A stretch of DNA of 64,000 nucleotides, taken from contig NC_068976.1 of NCBI RefSeq assembly GCF_016808095.1, positions 12,619,001-12,683,000 of the forward strand. Direction: 5' to 3'. Shown here one piece after another: positions 23,993-37,260 of this stretch. Within the stretch, counting starts at the first letter, position 1. The number at the start of each line of letters is the position of its first letter. A model generated the notes under the pieces. The model made no database searches, was not told where the DNA came from, and saw only the letters and a program-made list of their open reading frames with translations. The stretch comes from Vigna angularis (lineage: Eukaryota > Streptophyta > Magnoliopsida > Fabales > Fabaceae). The position numbers and the translations under genes were made by a program.

Positions 23993-24546
23993 TTCTAGAC
24001 CTACATTCAGACATTAACACTTTACTCACATATTTTGACCAACCAATGATAACCGAAAAACAAAAACTTACCTTGATACAATGCGCTTGTCTTTCACACC
24101 CACCATTTCTTTCACGAGTACCGCAAGGAGCACCGCAAGGACCAACGCAAGGACCACCATAACGACCACCGCAACTACCACCTTGATACAATGCTTCGAG
24201 TGGAAGGTTTCGAGTACAATGCTTCCAGAAACTAGTTTTCCCTAATTGGAAGGTTTCGAGCCCTAATTCGTAATCTGATTTCAATCACCCACACACGTGC
24301 CAATCACTTAATCTCATTCCACAAATTAAACAAGCAACGTGGCAGATACTTAAGACGGAAGCTGGCAGAAGACGTGGCCTCGCCGTTTGCCAGATCAACA
24401 AAAAGTTGACGCCGTCTATTTTTAAGGACTAATATTACATGTTTCAATACTATGAGGACTAAAAGTTATCAAAGTTTTGAGTAGGGACTAAAACCAAAAA
24501 TCAGTGATACTTAAGGGACGAAAAACATATTTAACCCTTAAGATTT

Positions 24547-25642
24547 CTGCAATTGGGATTTATGTAAGTACGAAGACACTGGGTTTTCATTTTTTTCATA
24601 CTTGATTTTTAAAAAAAAAAATTCATCTCCATTTTTATATTTAATGTATATAAAATTTTTGTTTCATCACTATATAAAAGTATGTACATGTGCTTCATAT
24701 GATTTTTTTTTTCAATACTAATTGATTAGTTTTTATAAAAAAATAAATTTTTTTATATTATTAAATATTCAATATTAATTTGAGTAATATTGCTAAGATC
24801 AATTATCATACATTTAAGGTAGTGGAAGGTGAAAGGTTCAAATTATCACAAAATGATCGATATAAAGAAGAATGAATATTTAAATTGTCTTAGAACTAAT
24901 TTCTAATTATTAAGTGTATATATTCTCGTTTTTTCATTATCAAATATTAGAAAGAAATTATAATAGTATATATTTCAAAATAAAGTAAAATGAAAATTCA
25001 TGATAATAAAAACATTATTAATTTTGAAAAAATGAAATAAATTTGATAAAATTAAAAAATAGTTTAAAAAATTATAAAAATAAAAAATATTGAAGTTTAA
25101 AAATATTTTATATGTTTTTTACTTTTTTTTTCTAAATTCTTAAAAATATCTTTTTTTATACAATGATAAAAATTATAATATACCACTTGAAAAAATAATT
25201 AAACTAATAATAATTAAAATTTAACATACATCTTTCATCTTTTGAACTCCAATTTAGATTGAATGGTAATAAACATGATTCATGATAATGATATTAAATT
25301 ATTATATTATAATGAATAAAATGTCTTTATACCACTCCAGTGATACAATTACACTTAAAATAATGAATTAGAAAATAAAATATATATAAAATCACAAAAA
25401 AATATTAAAAAATAAATGATCAAATGTGTGTTACATAAACAATTTGATAAAGAAAAATAAATGTATAATAAAGATAATGATAAGATGAAAAATACCTTGC
25501 GTTTCTAAGATAAATTTTAGATATCGAACTACTAAAAGATAATGAAAATTGTTTTAATAAAACAATTTTTTTAAATGAAACAAAAATTAAGAATTAAAGA
25601 AAATAAATTAGATAAGTTTTTTATATTACATAGTAAATGAAA

Positions 25643-25735
<93 letters not shown>

Positions 25736-28700
25736 GGTAATTTAAATGGAATGAAGATCAAAACGAAGATAGGTATGAGGATGTGGATAAGAAAAAAATG
25801 TACATCCTCATATTCGTCCATATCCAATTAAAAAAAAATTGAATATTATTCATACTTATATCTAATTAATATTAAATTTCATAATGAAAAGTGATTCAAA
25901 TAATTTTATTACAAGTTTATTTGTCATTCCAACTTGTGATAATTAAATTTTATTTTATACTTATTATATGCCATTAATTTATTGTTGTTGAGCTATACAA
26001 GTTCATGAATCTCTTAAAAGCAGTAGGATGAATTGTTTTATTTTAAATAATAAATATTAAATTTTAGTTATATTTTAAATATATAAATTATTTATGAACA
26101 TCTTTTTTATATAAACTCTTTTCTGGTTATATATAGCTTTTAAAGTGAATTTTATCCGTTTTAAAACCAAATTCTACCGTTTAGGAGGTGATTAAGTCTA
26201 ATTAATTTCTAACCAATTGACATATGATTTGGAATGATTTATTTTTCCTCTAAAGATTTTCACATTTTCTTTTTCTTTTTAGTTCTATATGGGTGTGTGT
26301 TTTGGGGTCTCATAGGTTCAATCAAGTGAAAAATTTGTTATATCAACTTGTCCAAAAAGTTTTATTAGGATTTTGGTTTGTTATTTGAGATTTTGTAGAT
26401 GTTTTTCAAGATTTTGATTTAATTTTATCTTCTTCTCTTGTCTTTGATGGTTATTACTTGGACAGCAACCAATTCAACAATTCATATGTAAGGAAAGATA
26501 AATAAATTTATGAAACTATAGTATCTTAGTCATAGGTTACTGAATTTGAACAGTTGGTCTATTAAGAATTTGATATATATATATATATATATATATAACA
26601 TATATTATAAAGAATATCATAACATATATTATAAAGAATATCACGATTATATTTTTATAAAAAAAAACTAATCCAGTAAATTGAATTAATTCAGTCACAT
26701 ATTAAATTCAAATTCAAAAGCAGTTTATGAAAATTTAAGATAGAAACAAAACATACCTACCCATAAGTACCGTATTCTTCCAACAGCTAATGAAGTGTGG
26801 TGGCAAGAGTGTACGTAAGTAAGAGTTTAATAATTGAAAAGTTTGGAAATTAAATTAATAAAAAGTTATTGACTGAAAAAGCAAGTGCAACACACTTTCC
26901 ATTTTCATCAAAGATATGGAATTTCAAGCACATCACTATTCTTTGATTTAGACACGCCATTAATGGAGGATAAAAATCAACGTCCAAGAAAAAAATATGT
27001 TTTGTGTAGAACAAGATACTCAAAAGAGAGAGAGAAATTTCCTTTGAGATAGGAAAATATGAAAAAGACTGAGATATTCGTTGGAAAGAAAAAGAAAGAA
27101 CAAAGAAAATTCAAAATTTTCAAAGTTTGGAAATTGAAACATGTGGAAAAAAACCCTAGGAATAGTTAAAGAACGTACCCTGACGTAATCGAATGACGTT
27201 TGGATGTCTACGGTGGAATGAGGTGTCATCCAGATTATCTTAAAATTATGATATTAAATTGTTAGTTCAGAACGCGTATTGATCTTCATTAATGGCATCC
27301 AAAACCATGTTTGTTGTCGCTTCAATAATATAATTTCCTTAACTAATGTCTCTCCTTTATAATTAAAATAAACTCGGATGATTTACTTGTGAATTTTAGG
27401 TTCAACGTGTTAATCTAAGTTCATTTTCTAAAAAAACCATTATTTCTTTAGTACAATGTATTCTTTCTTGATTCATTTACAAGAAAATAAAAACAATATT
27501 TTATAATAAAAAACAAAAAAAAAATTTATGCTATCTCAAAATCCCTTCAAATAATTGAGATTTTATTCTGAATTGCCTGTTTTTTTTTTATTATCTATGG
27601 AAAAGTACAAAAATCTCAATAAATTTCTTTCCCTTAGTGAAAAATCCCAATTAATGATATTAAGCGTTAGTGCAAAATACTTTAAATAAGGAATTTTAAT
27701 TAGTGATGCTAAATAATATTAAAATTTTATTAGTAATTTAGTTTGTATATTTAAATATTTGATTTGTTTTTATTTTTATATTATTTTTTTGACTTAATGT
27801 TAAATTTTTATTAAATAGAATAAACATGTTATCTTTCGTTAAATTAATATTAACATTATTTTGAGTTTTAATAAAAGATTTAATTAATAATTTAGTTTTC
27901 TATTTTTCTTGTCATTTAATTCAGTTTTTATATTTTTATATAAATATAATGTGACAATTTTTTCGTTCACATCATCCTCAATAAATCCTGAAAACAGATC
28001 AAAAAGTCAGTAACTGAGTTCCTGTGTCTATTTATAATTATAGAATGGACAAAAACAAAAATATTGAATTTGAAAAAAATAATTCTGATAGAATTGTGTT
28101 GTCAAATAAGAAGGTGTTGAAGAGAAAGAAGAAAGTTCAGAATCACATGTGATGCTGATTACACAATAAATATCACAATGTCTTTATTTTAAAAATTATA
28201 TAAGAATTCTAAAAAAAAACACATTGATTCACATGCCTAACTATAGAAATTAAATTATTAATTGAAAATTTTATTAAACTGACTGGTTATTTTCCAAACA
28301 AGGTTAAGTCAATTTAACGTATAAGATTATATTAACTCTATTTAGAAAAATTGAACTTAATTAAATAGGAAAAAAAACTAAAATGAATCACATATCTAAA
28401 TATAAAGACACAACTTACTAATTAAGCTATAATATTAACTAATTGTTTATTCGTATGAAGTTTGTTAATTTTTCTCATAAATGAAATATTGTTTATGAAA
28501 AAAAAAGAATCCTATTATGATCAAGTCCGGATATTTAAAACATTTGTACATATAATTTTTTTAATTTAAGATAATTCAGAAAGTTAAAACAATCATGCGT
28601 AATTTAATATATGTAGTGGTGCATTTAAATGGGGTGATTAAATCGGAAAATGTCATATTAAAAAAATTACATAGAAGAAAAATTCAAATTTTCCTAGGAA

Positions 28701-30950
28701 ATAATTAAAACTTCTTATTATTTTATGGTGCTTTTGACCAATTTGATTTGTTACAGAAAAAATGTGGGTCTAACCAATTTAATGTTAATCATGACCACGT
28801 GTGAACTTAACATATAAAATTAAACTCATTAAATTTATCAACCAAACTAAGACTCTTGCACAGACAAATGATTAGTTATTAATACTATCAGAAATGATAA
28901 AATTCAATCACCATATTTAATAGTTAACTGAAATCATCTTTAAAATGAGTTAAATAAGATTATAATTTATAACAATAGTTTATTAGATTGAAGAGGACTA
29001 CTTTAGAAAAAGTATATGAGAAACCTAATTAAAGGCAAGATTATATTCAAAACTTCATGCATTTATTTAATGTGAGTTCAGACATTATTTAGAAGATTAT
29101 TTTATTTTGCTTGCATGAGGTAATCAAAATTGCTTAAATATATTTGACTTTTTATCACTTCATACTTTTATTACAATAATTAATTATATTTCTATTTTAC
29201 GTTTATTTATTTTACCCTCATAATTAATTATTAATTATACAAATACTTAGTTAACTGAAAATGAAACTATAATAAATAGGAGGTATTTATATAAGAATGA
29301 TAACGGATTAGATTGAATATAAATAGTTTCTATTTATTATCTGACCCGAAAAAAAAATATTATTCGTCACTTGCCTTTTTTTTTAATTTACACACATAAT
29401 ATTATATAAGAGTTATATTTTTAGTAAATTAGTAGATGATAATACTTACATTTTCAAATATTTCAAGAAATTTATTGACCACTCATAAATTGTATAAAAA
29501 AAATATTTTACTAGGTTATTTGTTAATTCTTAATTATGTTAGACGACATTTGTGACTTGCAAAGAGTTCTTCAACCTAAGACTTCTCCCATTTCAATCAC
29601 TTATTGTTTGATTGATTTTTATTCAGACACACCAAACCTACTATAGTTTTCGTATGCTCTCTCTTACTAAGCTATCATAATTACTTATTTATGATACAAG
29701 AATTTTATAAAATTCATAAATAAAGTACTCATTAATATGCATTTTTTAATGGGAAATTCTTTTTTAGCCTTATAAAAGGTATACAAGTCCTCTCTTGATA
29801 TTGAAAAATAAAATAAATATTTGTTAACCTAGAAAGAGTGATCAAGTTAAAAAAAGTAGATGCATTAATGTTAAGGAAAAAAAAATACTCTTAGCAAGAT
29901 GACCATTTTTTTTTTTGGAAATTAAAATAGTGTTTTGTTTTAATTATTTCCGTGTTTGACTATTTTTTTATTGAATTTGTTTTATATGAATTATTTTTTT
30001 AATAAAAATATATTTTAGGTGTGAAACTTTTAAAAATGTTTCAACATCTAAAGTGAAGTTTGTTGAATCGTATGAATAAAATTAATTCTTTTCGACCTCA
30101 ATTCTTTTAAAGCAAATTTTGACATTAATTTGACCATAATGTAAATAAATATCAATACAAATGAGTTTAAAAATATTGTTTTAACAATATATATAGTCAA
30201 ATGAATTAATTTGATATGATTTTAAAAAATAAATTTTAAATTCAACTCAACTTTATTAAAATAACTTTAAGATGAAATTTATTGACGTAAAATAAATTTG
30301 ATATCATGTGAATTTAAATTTAACTTAATTAAGTGAATTTAAATTTAACTTAATTCAATAAAATTTAATTTTAAAATAATATTTGAAATCACTTATAAAT
30401 TTAACTTTATTTTTTTATACTAGATGGGATTATTTTAGATTCATTAAAAGCTAACATTAAGCTGAAAATATGAAATCAATATTCGAACTTAATGATGAAT
30501 TTCATTGATTTGTCTAAGATTTACCTATTCAAACATATATCAAGTAGTATTTAATTATAATTTCGTTAAATATTTTGAGTTCACAAGTTAGTTTCAAACA
30601 ATTTAATATTTCTATTCCAACCACAACTATGTCCACGTGGATTTGGCGACTCCTCGAGCTTCTGAAAAGTGACTGCAGACAGTTGCACGATAGTCATGTT
30701 TTAAAAAAGCTTTATTTTTTGGGCTAACTCAAAGTCATGTGTTGCATGAAATAGTCTAAGAGATTGATTTGATACTTAGGTACCAATTATTTTATTATTT
30801 ACTCAAATAATAGGTATTTTTTATTTATTTATTCATTGTTAGATATTATATATATATATATATATATAATTTAATTTTGTTATTATTTTTTATTTATATT
30901 TTGGGTTTAGTTTATATTTTAATATAGGAGCTAAGTGTATATTCAAAGTA
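24547..30950. other. 6.4 kb AT-rich intergenic region without recognisable genes
   Basis: No coding family was recognised on either strand. It includes an (AT)n microsatellite (25649-25732), a shorter one (26573-26596) and a direct duplication of AACATATATTATAAAGAATA (about 26597-26642). Another AT run lies at 30847-30868. The rest is low-complexity AT-rich sequence. Confidence 0.65.
25649..25732. repeat. (AT)n microsatellite, about 84 bp
   Basis: Uninterrupted AT dinucleotides. Open frames across it (poly Ile-Tyr) are artefacts. Confidence 0.95.
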
Positions 30951-30955
30951 GGAAA

Positions 30956-32642
30956 TGTAACATCTCAATATCTCACGCCGGATAATTCATAATTTATATA
31001 TTGTAACATTACATTTACGGTAATATCCCGTAATCTCACACTTATAAATTCATAATTAATATATGTCTACACATGTTTTAAACTCAGATTTCAACTATAA
31101 ACTCATAAATATAATTCGAATTCTTCTAACTTATTCTTCTGTCTCTCTCTTCATTGGCATTGGATCAGACGACAATCCTTCGTCTGCTCCCGTATAACGA
31201 ATTATACGATCATCGCACATACCCAAACACAAAACAAACACAAACAAGTAGGGTGAGTTAACATGCAACAAATCATTTAAAACATGTATAATTACCTTGA
31301 TATAAACATCATATAATAATTATGTTCGACACCCTCATACCACAATTCCTATTAGACACTCGTCTCACAATACCCAATAGACGCCACAATACCCAATAGA
31401 CACTCATCCGGATGATACGTTGATGAGCGGTCACGGGAGGTTATGCACTTGGAATGACTTCTACTTCTTCTTACAAATACACTTCTAAAATACTTCATAC
31501 CATTCACAAGGTTAGTCCCCTCACTATGTCCAAAACCGGCACATAGACCAGGACCTCCTGCTCCTCTCACCACATAATTCATCCCTCTCTACTTGAGACT
31601 AGATGATTATTAGAGTATCAGGATAACCTCCAACTACGGGACCCTCAACTTCAACATATACACAAATACCATAATATTACTGAATCTCTCCACGAGACTC
31701 ATGCCATACTCATATTCCTCAACTCACATTATACCCCTACAAAATCTCCCCATAATACTCATAACATGTTCAGATGCATAAATTCAAATGCAATATAATA
31801 AAATACAATCATCACATAATCACACAAACTCAATATATTGCATAATAATTTAACAGTACTCAATCTGTTCAATAGGATTTAAGTTAAAAACTTGTCGAGT
31901 AGACTTCCAGGAAAGAGAGGTGCGTCACAATGGACAACTTAAGTACCAAGTCTTTCCTTAGCCAAAGTGTTCCTCAACTAGTTTTTAACAAATTTCTTAT
32001 TTACAGATTCAAAACAACAGCATATAATATTTATACCGAATTTCAACATAGATAAACATACAGTAAACATTAACAATATTCACACAGAATTTCAAGACAT
32101 GAATAGTAATAAAACAGTACTAATTCATAATATAAAAGCTTAGAAAAGTTAGCTCCCCTACCTCTATTCCAGGCGTCTCTTGCTCTGAATTTATTTCTCC
32201 GAAACCTTTCAGAACCTCTACCCTTCTTGCAACTAAAAATTTATCTCTAACTTTCTCTCACTTGATTTCTCTTCTCTTGGTGCAGAATACCCTTCCCTCC
32301 CATGGCTATTTATAGTAAAAAAAATTTACTATTCATTAATATTTTAATATTATTTATTATTTTAATATTATTTAAAAATAATATTTCAATCATTTTCTCA
32401 CCAAATCTGATCATAATTTCTACCTACTACTTTCTTCCATGCTAAGAAATCTTAATGCTGAAAATTTATTTTTACTATTTACTTTTTACTATTTACTTTT
32501 TACTATTCAATTTAAAAAAATTTACTAAATAAGTTACCAAAAATTTGAACCTCTCCTTCTAAAATTACTATAATTTTATATCCAAAATTTACAATTTTCT
32601 ATCCATTAAAATTATTATTAATAATAAAATACTAAAATTTAC

Positions 32643-32676
<34 letters not shown>

Positions 32677-32697
32677 TTTTTTTTCATGAATCTTACA
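30956..32697 (-). repeat. Gypsy 3' LTR (1742 bp)
   Basis: It matches 37779-39477 almost throughout. It differs by an extra copy of a short CACAATACCCAATAGAC segment (about 31365-31400), one more TTTACTATTTAC repeat (about 32470-32510) and a longer TA run (32647-32674). A TATA-like box, CTATAAATAG (minus strand), lies at 32315-32306. Small open frames inside it, such as 31582-31352, are LTR sequence and not genes. Confidence 0.93.
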
Positions 32698-32741
32698 TTC
32701 TCCCCAACAACAAAAATTTTCGTCCCCGAAAATTCTATACT

Positions 32742-35700
32742 TCAAGAAAATAGTTGAGGATATAATTGCTTCATCTCTTCTTCTAGTTCCCATGTAGAGT
32801 CACCTGTCCTCTTATCCCAAACTACCCTGACTAAATTAATAGTTTTTCCTCTAAGTTCCTTTGTTTTAGTATCTTCTATACAAACAGGTTGTACTTCTAC
32901 TGAGAGGTCCTCTCGGATTTGAATCTCCTCTATTTCTATAATGTGAGAAGGGTCAGGTACATACTTTCTTAGTTGGGAGACATGAAAAACTGAATGAAGA
33001 TTGGCCAATTGAGGGGGTAGCGCAATCTCGTAAGCGACTAGCCCAATTCGTCTCAAAATTTGGTATGGACCAATGAACTTAGGAGAAAGTTTCCTGGAGC
33101 GAAGTGCTCTTCCAACACCCGTGGTTGAAGTTACTCGCAGAAAAACATGGTCCCCAGCCGCAAACTCTAATGGTCTCCTCCTTTGATCTGCATACGATTT
33201 TTGTCTACTCTGAGAAGCCTTCATTCTTTCCCGTATCAATTTTACTTTGTTGGTGGTTTGTTGTAGTAGCTCAGGTCCTATTAAAACTGATTCACCATCT
33301 TGATACCAGCATAACGGAGTTTGACATCGTCTGCCATACAGAGCCTCATAAGGTGCCATACCTATACTTGCTTGGAAACTGTTGTTATAGGTAAATTCCA
33401 CAAGAGGAAGTATTTCATCCCAACTACCAAGATGATCTAATACACAAGTTCTCAACAGATCTTCTAATGACTGGATAGTCCTTTCAGATTGTCCATCAGT
33501 TTGGGGATGATATGCGGAACTCATTCGTAATTTACTGCCCATAGCTTCCTGTAAGGTTTGCCAGAATCTAGAAGTAAATCTTGGGTCTCTGTCTGACACA
33601 ATGCTAGAAGGTATACCGTGCAATCTCACTATTTCCTTTATGTACAATTGTGCCAGCTTAGTCATTGACATTCTCAGATTTATTGCCAAGAAGTGAGCAC
33701 TTTTTGTCAATCGATCAATGATGACCCAGATGGCATCATTACCCTTCATTGTTCGTGGTAAATGGGTAACAAAATCCATAGCAATGCTATCCCATTTCCA
33801 CTCTGGTATGTCTAATTGTTGTAGCATTCCTCCAGGCCTTTGGTGTTCCACTTTTGCCTTTTGGCAAGTCAAACAAGCTGCTACAAACTGTGCTACTTCC
33901 TTCTTCATTCCTGGCCACCAAAAGGACTCCTTAAGATCTTGATACATTTTAGTCATGCCGGGATGCATGCTAAAACGACTCTTGTGTCCTTCTTCAAGGA
34001 TTAATCTTTTTATTTCTGCATTGTCTGGTACACATATTCTACTTCTAAATTTTAATACTCCATCAGGTCCTAACCTAAACTCTTTAGTTGATTCTGTTTT
34101 GATCATTTCTGCTATCTCTTTCAGGTTAGGATCCACCAATTGTTTCTCTTTGATTAAAGTTAGAAAGTCGCTAGATATAGTCAAATTACTACATCTAATG
34201 AAATCTACTTCATATTCCATATGTAGCTTCAGATCTCTGAATTTCTCCACCAATTCCAATTCTTTGATCATCATATGAGAAACATGTACCATCTTCCTAC
34301 TCAAAGCATCAGCTACTACATTCGCCTTTCCGGGATGGTACAAAAGTTCGAAGTCATAATCCTTTAAAAACTCCATCCACCGCCTTTGCCTCATATTTAG
34401 CTCTTTTTGGTCAAATAGGTACTTCAAACTTTTGTGATCGCTGAATACTTGAAATTGGACACCATAAAGATAGTGTCGCCAAATCTTCAGAGAAAATACT
34501 ACTGCTGCCAATTCTAGATCATGAGTAGGATAATTCTTCTCATGAACCTTTAATTGTCTTGAAGCATAAGCCACCACCTTCCTTTCTTGCATAAGCACAC
34601 ATCCTAACCCCTGGTGTGAAGCATCACAATAAATCTCAAAAGATTTACTTGGATTTGGGATAATCAATATTGGTGCACTTGTCAACCTATGCTTTAATTC
34701 CAGGAAGCTTTTCTCACACTTATCCGTCCAAACAAACGGTTGATCTTTGCGAGTTAGCTGGGTTAAAGGCGCTACTATTTTAGAAAAACCTTCTATAAAT
34801 TTTCTATAGTATCCAGCTAAACCCACAAAGCTTCGTATTTCCGTCGTAGTCTTTGGTTTCTCCCACCGTAGCACTGCTTCCACCTTGGTTGGATCCACTG
34901 CTATGCCTTGAGCTGATATAACATGTCCCAAGAATTGTACCTCGTGTATCCAGAATTCACACTTTGACAACTTTGCATATAGTTTCTTTTCTCTCAAGAT
35001 CTCAAGCACAATTCTTAGGTGCCTCTCATGTTCTTCTCGACTTTTGGAATAAATAAGTATGTCATCTATAAAGACTACGACAAACTTATCTAAAAAGGGT
35101 TGAAAGATTCTGTTCATGTAATCCATGAACAAAGCTGGAGCATTAGTTACCCCGAATGGCATAATTACATACTCGTAATGCCCGTATCTTGATCTAAAAG
35201 CAGTCTTCTGTACATCTTCAGCTTTAACCAAAATTTGATGATATCCAGACCTTAGATCTATCTTTGAAAATACTTGAGCTTCATGCAACTGATCCATCAA
35301 ATCGTCAATCCTAGGCAAAGGATACTTGTTCTTAATGGTTAGCTTGTTCAACTGCTTGTAGTCAACACACAATCTAAAGCTACCATCTTTCTTCTTCACT
35401 AGCAATACCGGTGCTCCCCATGGTGATACGCTTGGTCGGATGAATTGTTTTTCCAATAGCTCTTCAATTTGCTTCTTCAGCTCTGCCAACTCTGCGGGGG
35501 CCATTCGATATGGAGATATCGATACGGGTCCAGCTCCAGGTATTAAATCGATGGAAAATTCTACTTCTCGTTGAGGTGGTAATCCTGGTATTTCTTCTGG
35601 GAATACATCACTAAACTCATTAACTATGGGAATATCAAGATTTTGTTTATCTTTCTCAATTTCCACATGAGTCAAGATAATGAAACACAGAGATCCATCT

Positions 35701-37220
35701 TTTACTTCCTTCAACACTTGTTGTAATGACAACAACTCCGCTTCTTCAGGATCAGGGAAAATTAACTCCTTCTTGTTACAGTCTATAAGGATACGATTGG
35801 TAGATAACCAATCCATTCCTAGGATTACATCTAAACCTTGTAGAGGTAAAGATATAAGATGTACTTTGAACCTACGTCCTTCTACAATGATTGGACATTG
35901 AGGACACATCCTTGATGTTTTTATCAATTTAGAGGCCGGTGTAGATACTATAAGATCATACTGCAGCTCTTTTACAGGTAGGTTCAACTCTTGAATAAGA
36001 GTTTCAGACAAAAAGGAGTGTGTCGCTCCAGAATCAAACAATACATTCAAGTCTCTACCAGCTATATTACAACATCCAATGATGAGAGTACCTGATTTGG
36101 CAGCTTCTGCTCCCGTTAAGGCATAGACTCTCCCAGTCGCTTGTGGTTTATTGTCAGTCCTTCCCTGTTGAGGCGGTTGTTGAGGTTGAGTTGTTCCTCT
36201 TCTGTTAGAGAGACAATCTCTAGCAAAATGTCCTTCAGCTCCGCAAAGAAAACACTTGTTGCGCAGATTAACTTGTGGACAGACGCTTTTTAGATGAGGT
36301 CCTCCGCAGACGAAACATTGGATTATTCTCTGTTGGTGTTGTTGCTGATGAGGATTCCTCTGAGGTTGTGGTCTGTCATAAGGTCGATTCCTTACATGTC
36401 GTTCAACTCGTGATCTAGATGGTCCTCCTACCCTTGGTAACTTCTGAACTTCAATCTCACTTATTAACCTTTCCACAGCTTTGGCATGTTCTACTAAAGC
36501 AGCAAACTCCTTAATAGCTAAAGGATTCACAGCTAGTTGAATGTTTGCTCTCAATCCATTTTTGAATTTCCTGCACCTCCATTCTTCATTTGACGGTTGG
36601 GTGTAGAAACGAACCAAGTGTTTGAACCTGTCTGCATATTCAGCTACGGATTTGTTGCCTTGCACCAGCTGCAAGAACTCCACCTCTTTCAAATGTCTCA
36701 CACTGTCCGGAAAGTACTCAGCATAAAATTTACTCTTAAAAATTTCCCAAGTTATAATCTCACCACTTTCCTCTAATACCAGCTTTGTGTTGTTCCACCA
36801 GTGTGCTGTTTCCCCAGATAGCTGATACTCAGAGTATGCCAACCTAGTTTCGGGTGGACACCTCTTTGCTTCAAAAATATTTTCCAAGTTCCTTATCCAG
36901 AGATCAGCTTCATCCGGACTCGTTTTCCCATTAAAAATAGCTGGACGATGTTGCAGAAAATTTTCTAAGGTCCATTCCTGAACTCTCTGAGGTTGAGCTT
37001 CCACATGGGTGCCATTCTCGGCTAGTTGTCTTAAGGTTTCCGCATGTTGTCTTTGGCTTGCTTCAGAATTTAGTCTGGCCGCTTCTAACTGTTGTAGGGC
37101 CGTTGTGTGCTGTTGCATTAAAGCAGCTCCCTGTTGTTGAAGAGCGGATGCGATAGATTCTAAAGCCCTTGCAAGGCTAGGTACCTCAGGGGTTTCACGA
37201 TTGGGTTGTCTACGAGCCAT
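32742..37220 (-). CDS. Gypsy gag-pol polyprotein, intact, 1492 aa
   Basis: The polyprotein supplies particle, protease, reverse transcriptase, RNase H and integrase. It starts [13 protein letters not shown] at 37220. Gag runs to about residue 270 ([20 protein letters not shown]). Two zinc knuckles follow, [13 protein letters not shown] (about 300) and [14 protein letters not shown] (about 320). The protease motif is [10 protein letters not shown] (about 393). Reverse transcriptase has [20 protein letters not shown] and the catalytic [10 protein letters not shown] (about 717). RNase H has [10 protein letters not shown] (about 862). Integrase has an HHCC finger ([11 protein letters not shown] ... 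CLTCQKAK) and a D-D-E triad in [12 protein letters not shown] and GQSERT (about 1147, 1208, 1244). The C terminus, [18 protein letters not shown], is a chromodomain-like module as in Tekay/Del elements. No stop or frameshift was found. Confidence 0.96.
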   Translation of the reverse strand: MARRQPNRETPEVPSLARALESIASALQQQGAALMQQHTTALQQLEAARLNSEASQRQHAETLRQLAENGTHVEAQPQRVQEWTLENFLQHRPAIFNGKTSPDEADLWIRNLENIFEAKRCPPETRLAYSEYQLSGETAHWWNNTKLVLEESGEIITWEIFKSKFYAEYFPDSVRHLKEVEFLQLVQGNKSVAEYADRFKHLVRFYTQPSNEEWRCRKFKNGLRANIQLAVNPLAIKEFAALVEHAKAVERLISEIEVQKLPRVGGPSRSRVERHVRNRPYDRPQPQRNPHQQQHQQRIIQCFVCGGPHLKSVCPQVNLRNKCFLCGAEGHFARDCLSNRRGTTQPQQPPQQGRTDNKPQATGRVYALTGAEAAKSGTLIIGCCNIAGRDLNVLFDSGATHSFLSETLIQELNLPVKELQYDLIVSTPASKLIKTSRMCPQCPIIVEGRRFKVHLISLPLQGLDVILGMDWLSTNRILIDCNKKELIFPDPEEAELLSLQQVLKEVKDGSLCFIILTHVEIEKDKQNLDIPIVNEFSDVFPEEIPGLPPQREVEFSIDLIPGAGPVSISPYRMAPAELAELKKQIEELLEKQFIRPSVSPWGAPVLLVKKKDGSFRLCVDYKQLNKLTIKNKYPLPRIDDLMDQLHEAQVFSKIDLRSGYHQILVKAEDVQKTAFRSRYGHYEYVIMPFGVTNAPALFMDYMNRIFQPFLDKFVVVFIDDILIYSKSREEHERHLRIVLEILREKKLYAKLSKCEFWIHEVQFLGHVISAQGIAVDPTKVEAVLRWEKPKTTTEIRSFVGLAGYYRKFIEGFSKIVAPLTQLTRKDQPFVWTDKCEKSFLELKHRLTSAPILIIPNPSKSFEIYCDASHQGLGCVLMQERKVVAYASRQLKVHEKNYPTHDLELAAVVFSLKIWRHYLYGVQFQVFSDHKSLKYLFDQKELNMRQRRWMEFLKDYDFELLYHPGKANVVADALSRKMVHVSHMMIKELELVEKFRDLKLHMEYEVDFIRCSNLTISSDFLTLIKEKQLVDPNLKEIAEMIKTESTKEFRLGPDGVLKFRSRICVPDNAEIKRLILEEGHKSRFSMHPGMTKMYQDLKESFWWPGMKKEVAQFVAACLTCQKAKVEHQRPGGMLQQLDIPEWKWDSIAMDFVTHLPRTMKGNDAIWVIIDRLTKSAHFLAINLRMSMTKLAQLYIKEIVRLHGIPSSIVSDRDPRFTSRFWQTLQEAMGSKLRMSSAYHPQTDGQSERTIQSLEDLLRTCVLDHLGSWDEILPLVEFTYNNSFQASIGMAPYEALYGRRCQTPLCWYQDGESVLIGPELLQQTTNKVKLIRERMKASQSRQKSYADQRRRPLEFAAGDHVFLRVTSTTGVGRALRSRKLSPKFIGPYQILRRIGLVAYEIALPPQLANLHSVFHVSQLRKYVPDPSHIIEIEEIQIREDLSVEVQPVCIEDTKTKELRGKTINLVRVVWDKRTGDSTWELEEEMKQLYPQLFS

Positions 37221-37260
37221 TTCTCTCTGTTCATACAGAGAATACTCTTAGGTCGTCTTA

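Larger units (their letters stand above)
20952..24537. mobile_element. Mutator-like element (MULE) with 271-bp terminal inverted repeats
   Basis: Termini are inverted copies: 20952-21222 (GGGTTAAATATGTTTTTCGT...) and 24267-24537. They are very similar over 271 bp, including the CACGTGT...GGGTGATTGAAATCAG inner end. A 9-bp target duplication flanks it, TTAATATTT (20943-20951) and TTAAGATTT (24538-24546), with one mismatch. Long inverted repeats plus a 9-bp duplication are diagnostic of Mutator-like elements. Inside are a rightward GRF zinc-finger gene and a leftward MuDRA-type remnant without a catalytic core, so it is non-autonomous. Confidence 0.93.

Noticed and set aside
31352..31582. Minus-strand open frame beginning MNYVVRGAGGPG, repeated at 38132-38386
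   Set aside because: It lies wholly inside both LTRs of the gypsy element and resembles no protein. Its duplication is explained by the LTR pair.
33104..35901. Several plus-strand frames within the gypsy pol (33104, 33718, 33955, 35680)
   Set aside because: They are antisense shadows of the intact polyprotein, with no known domains.
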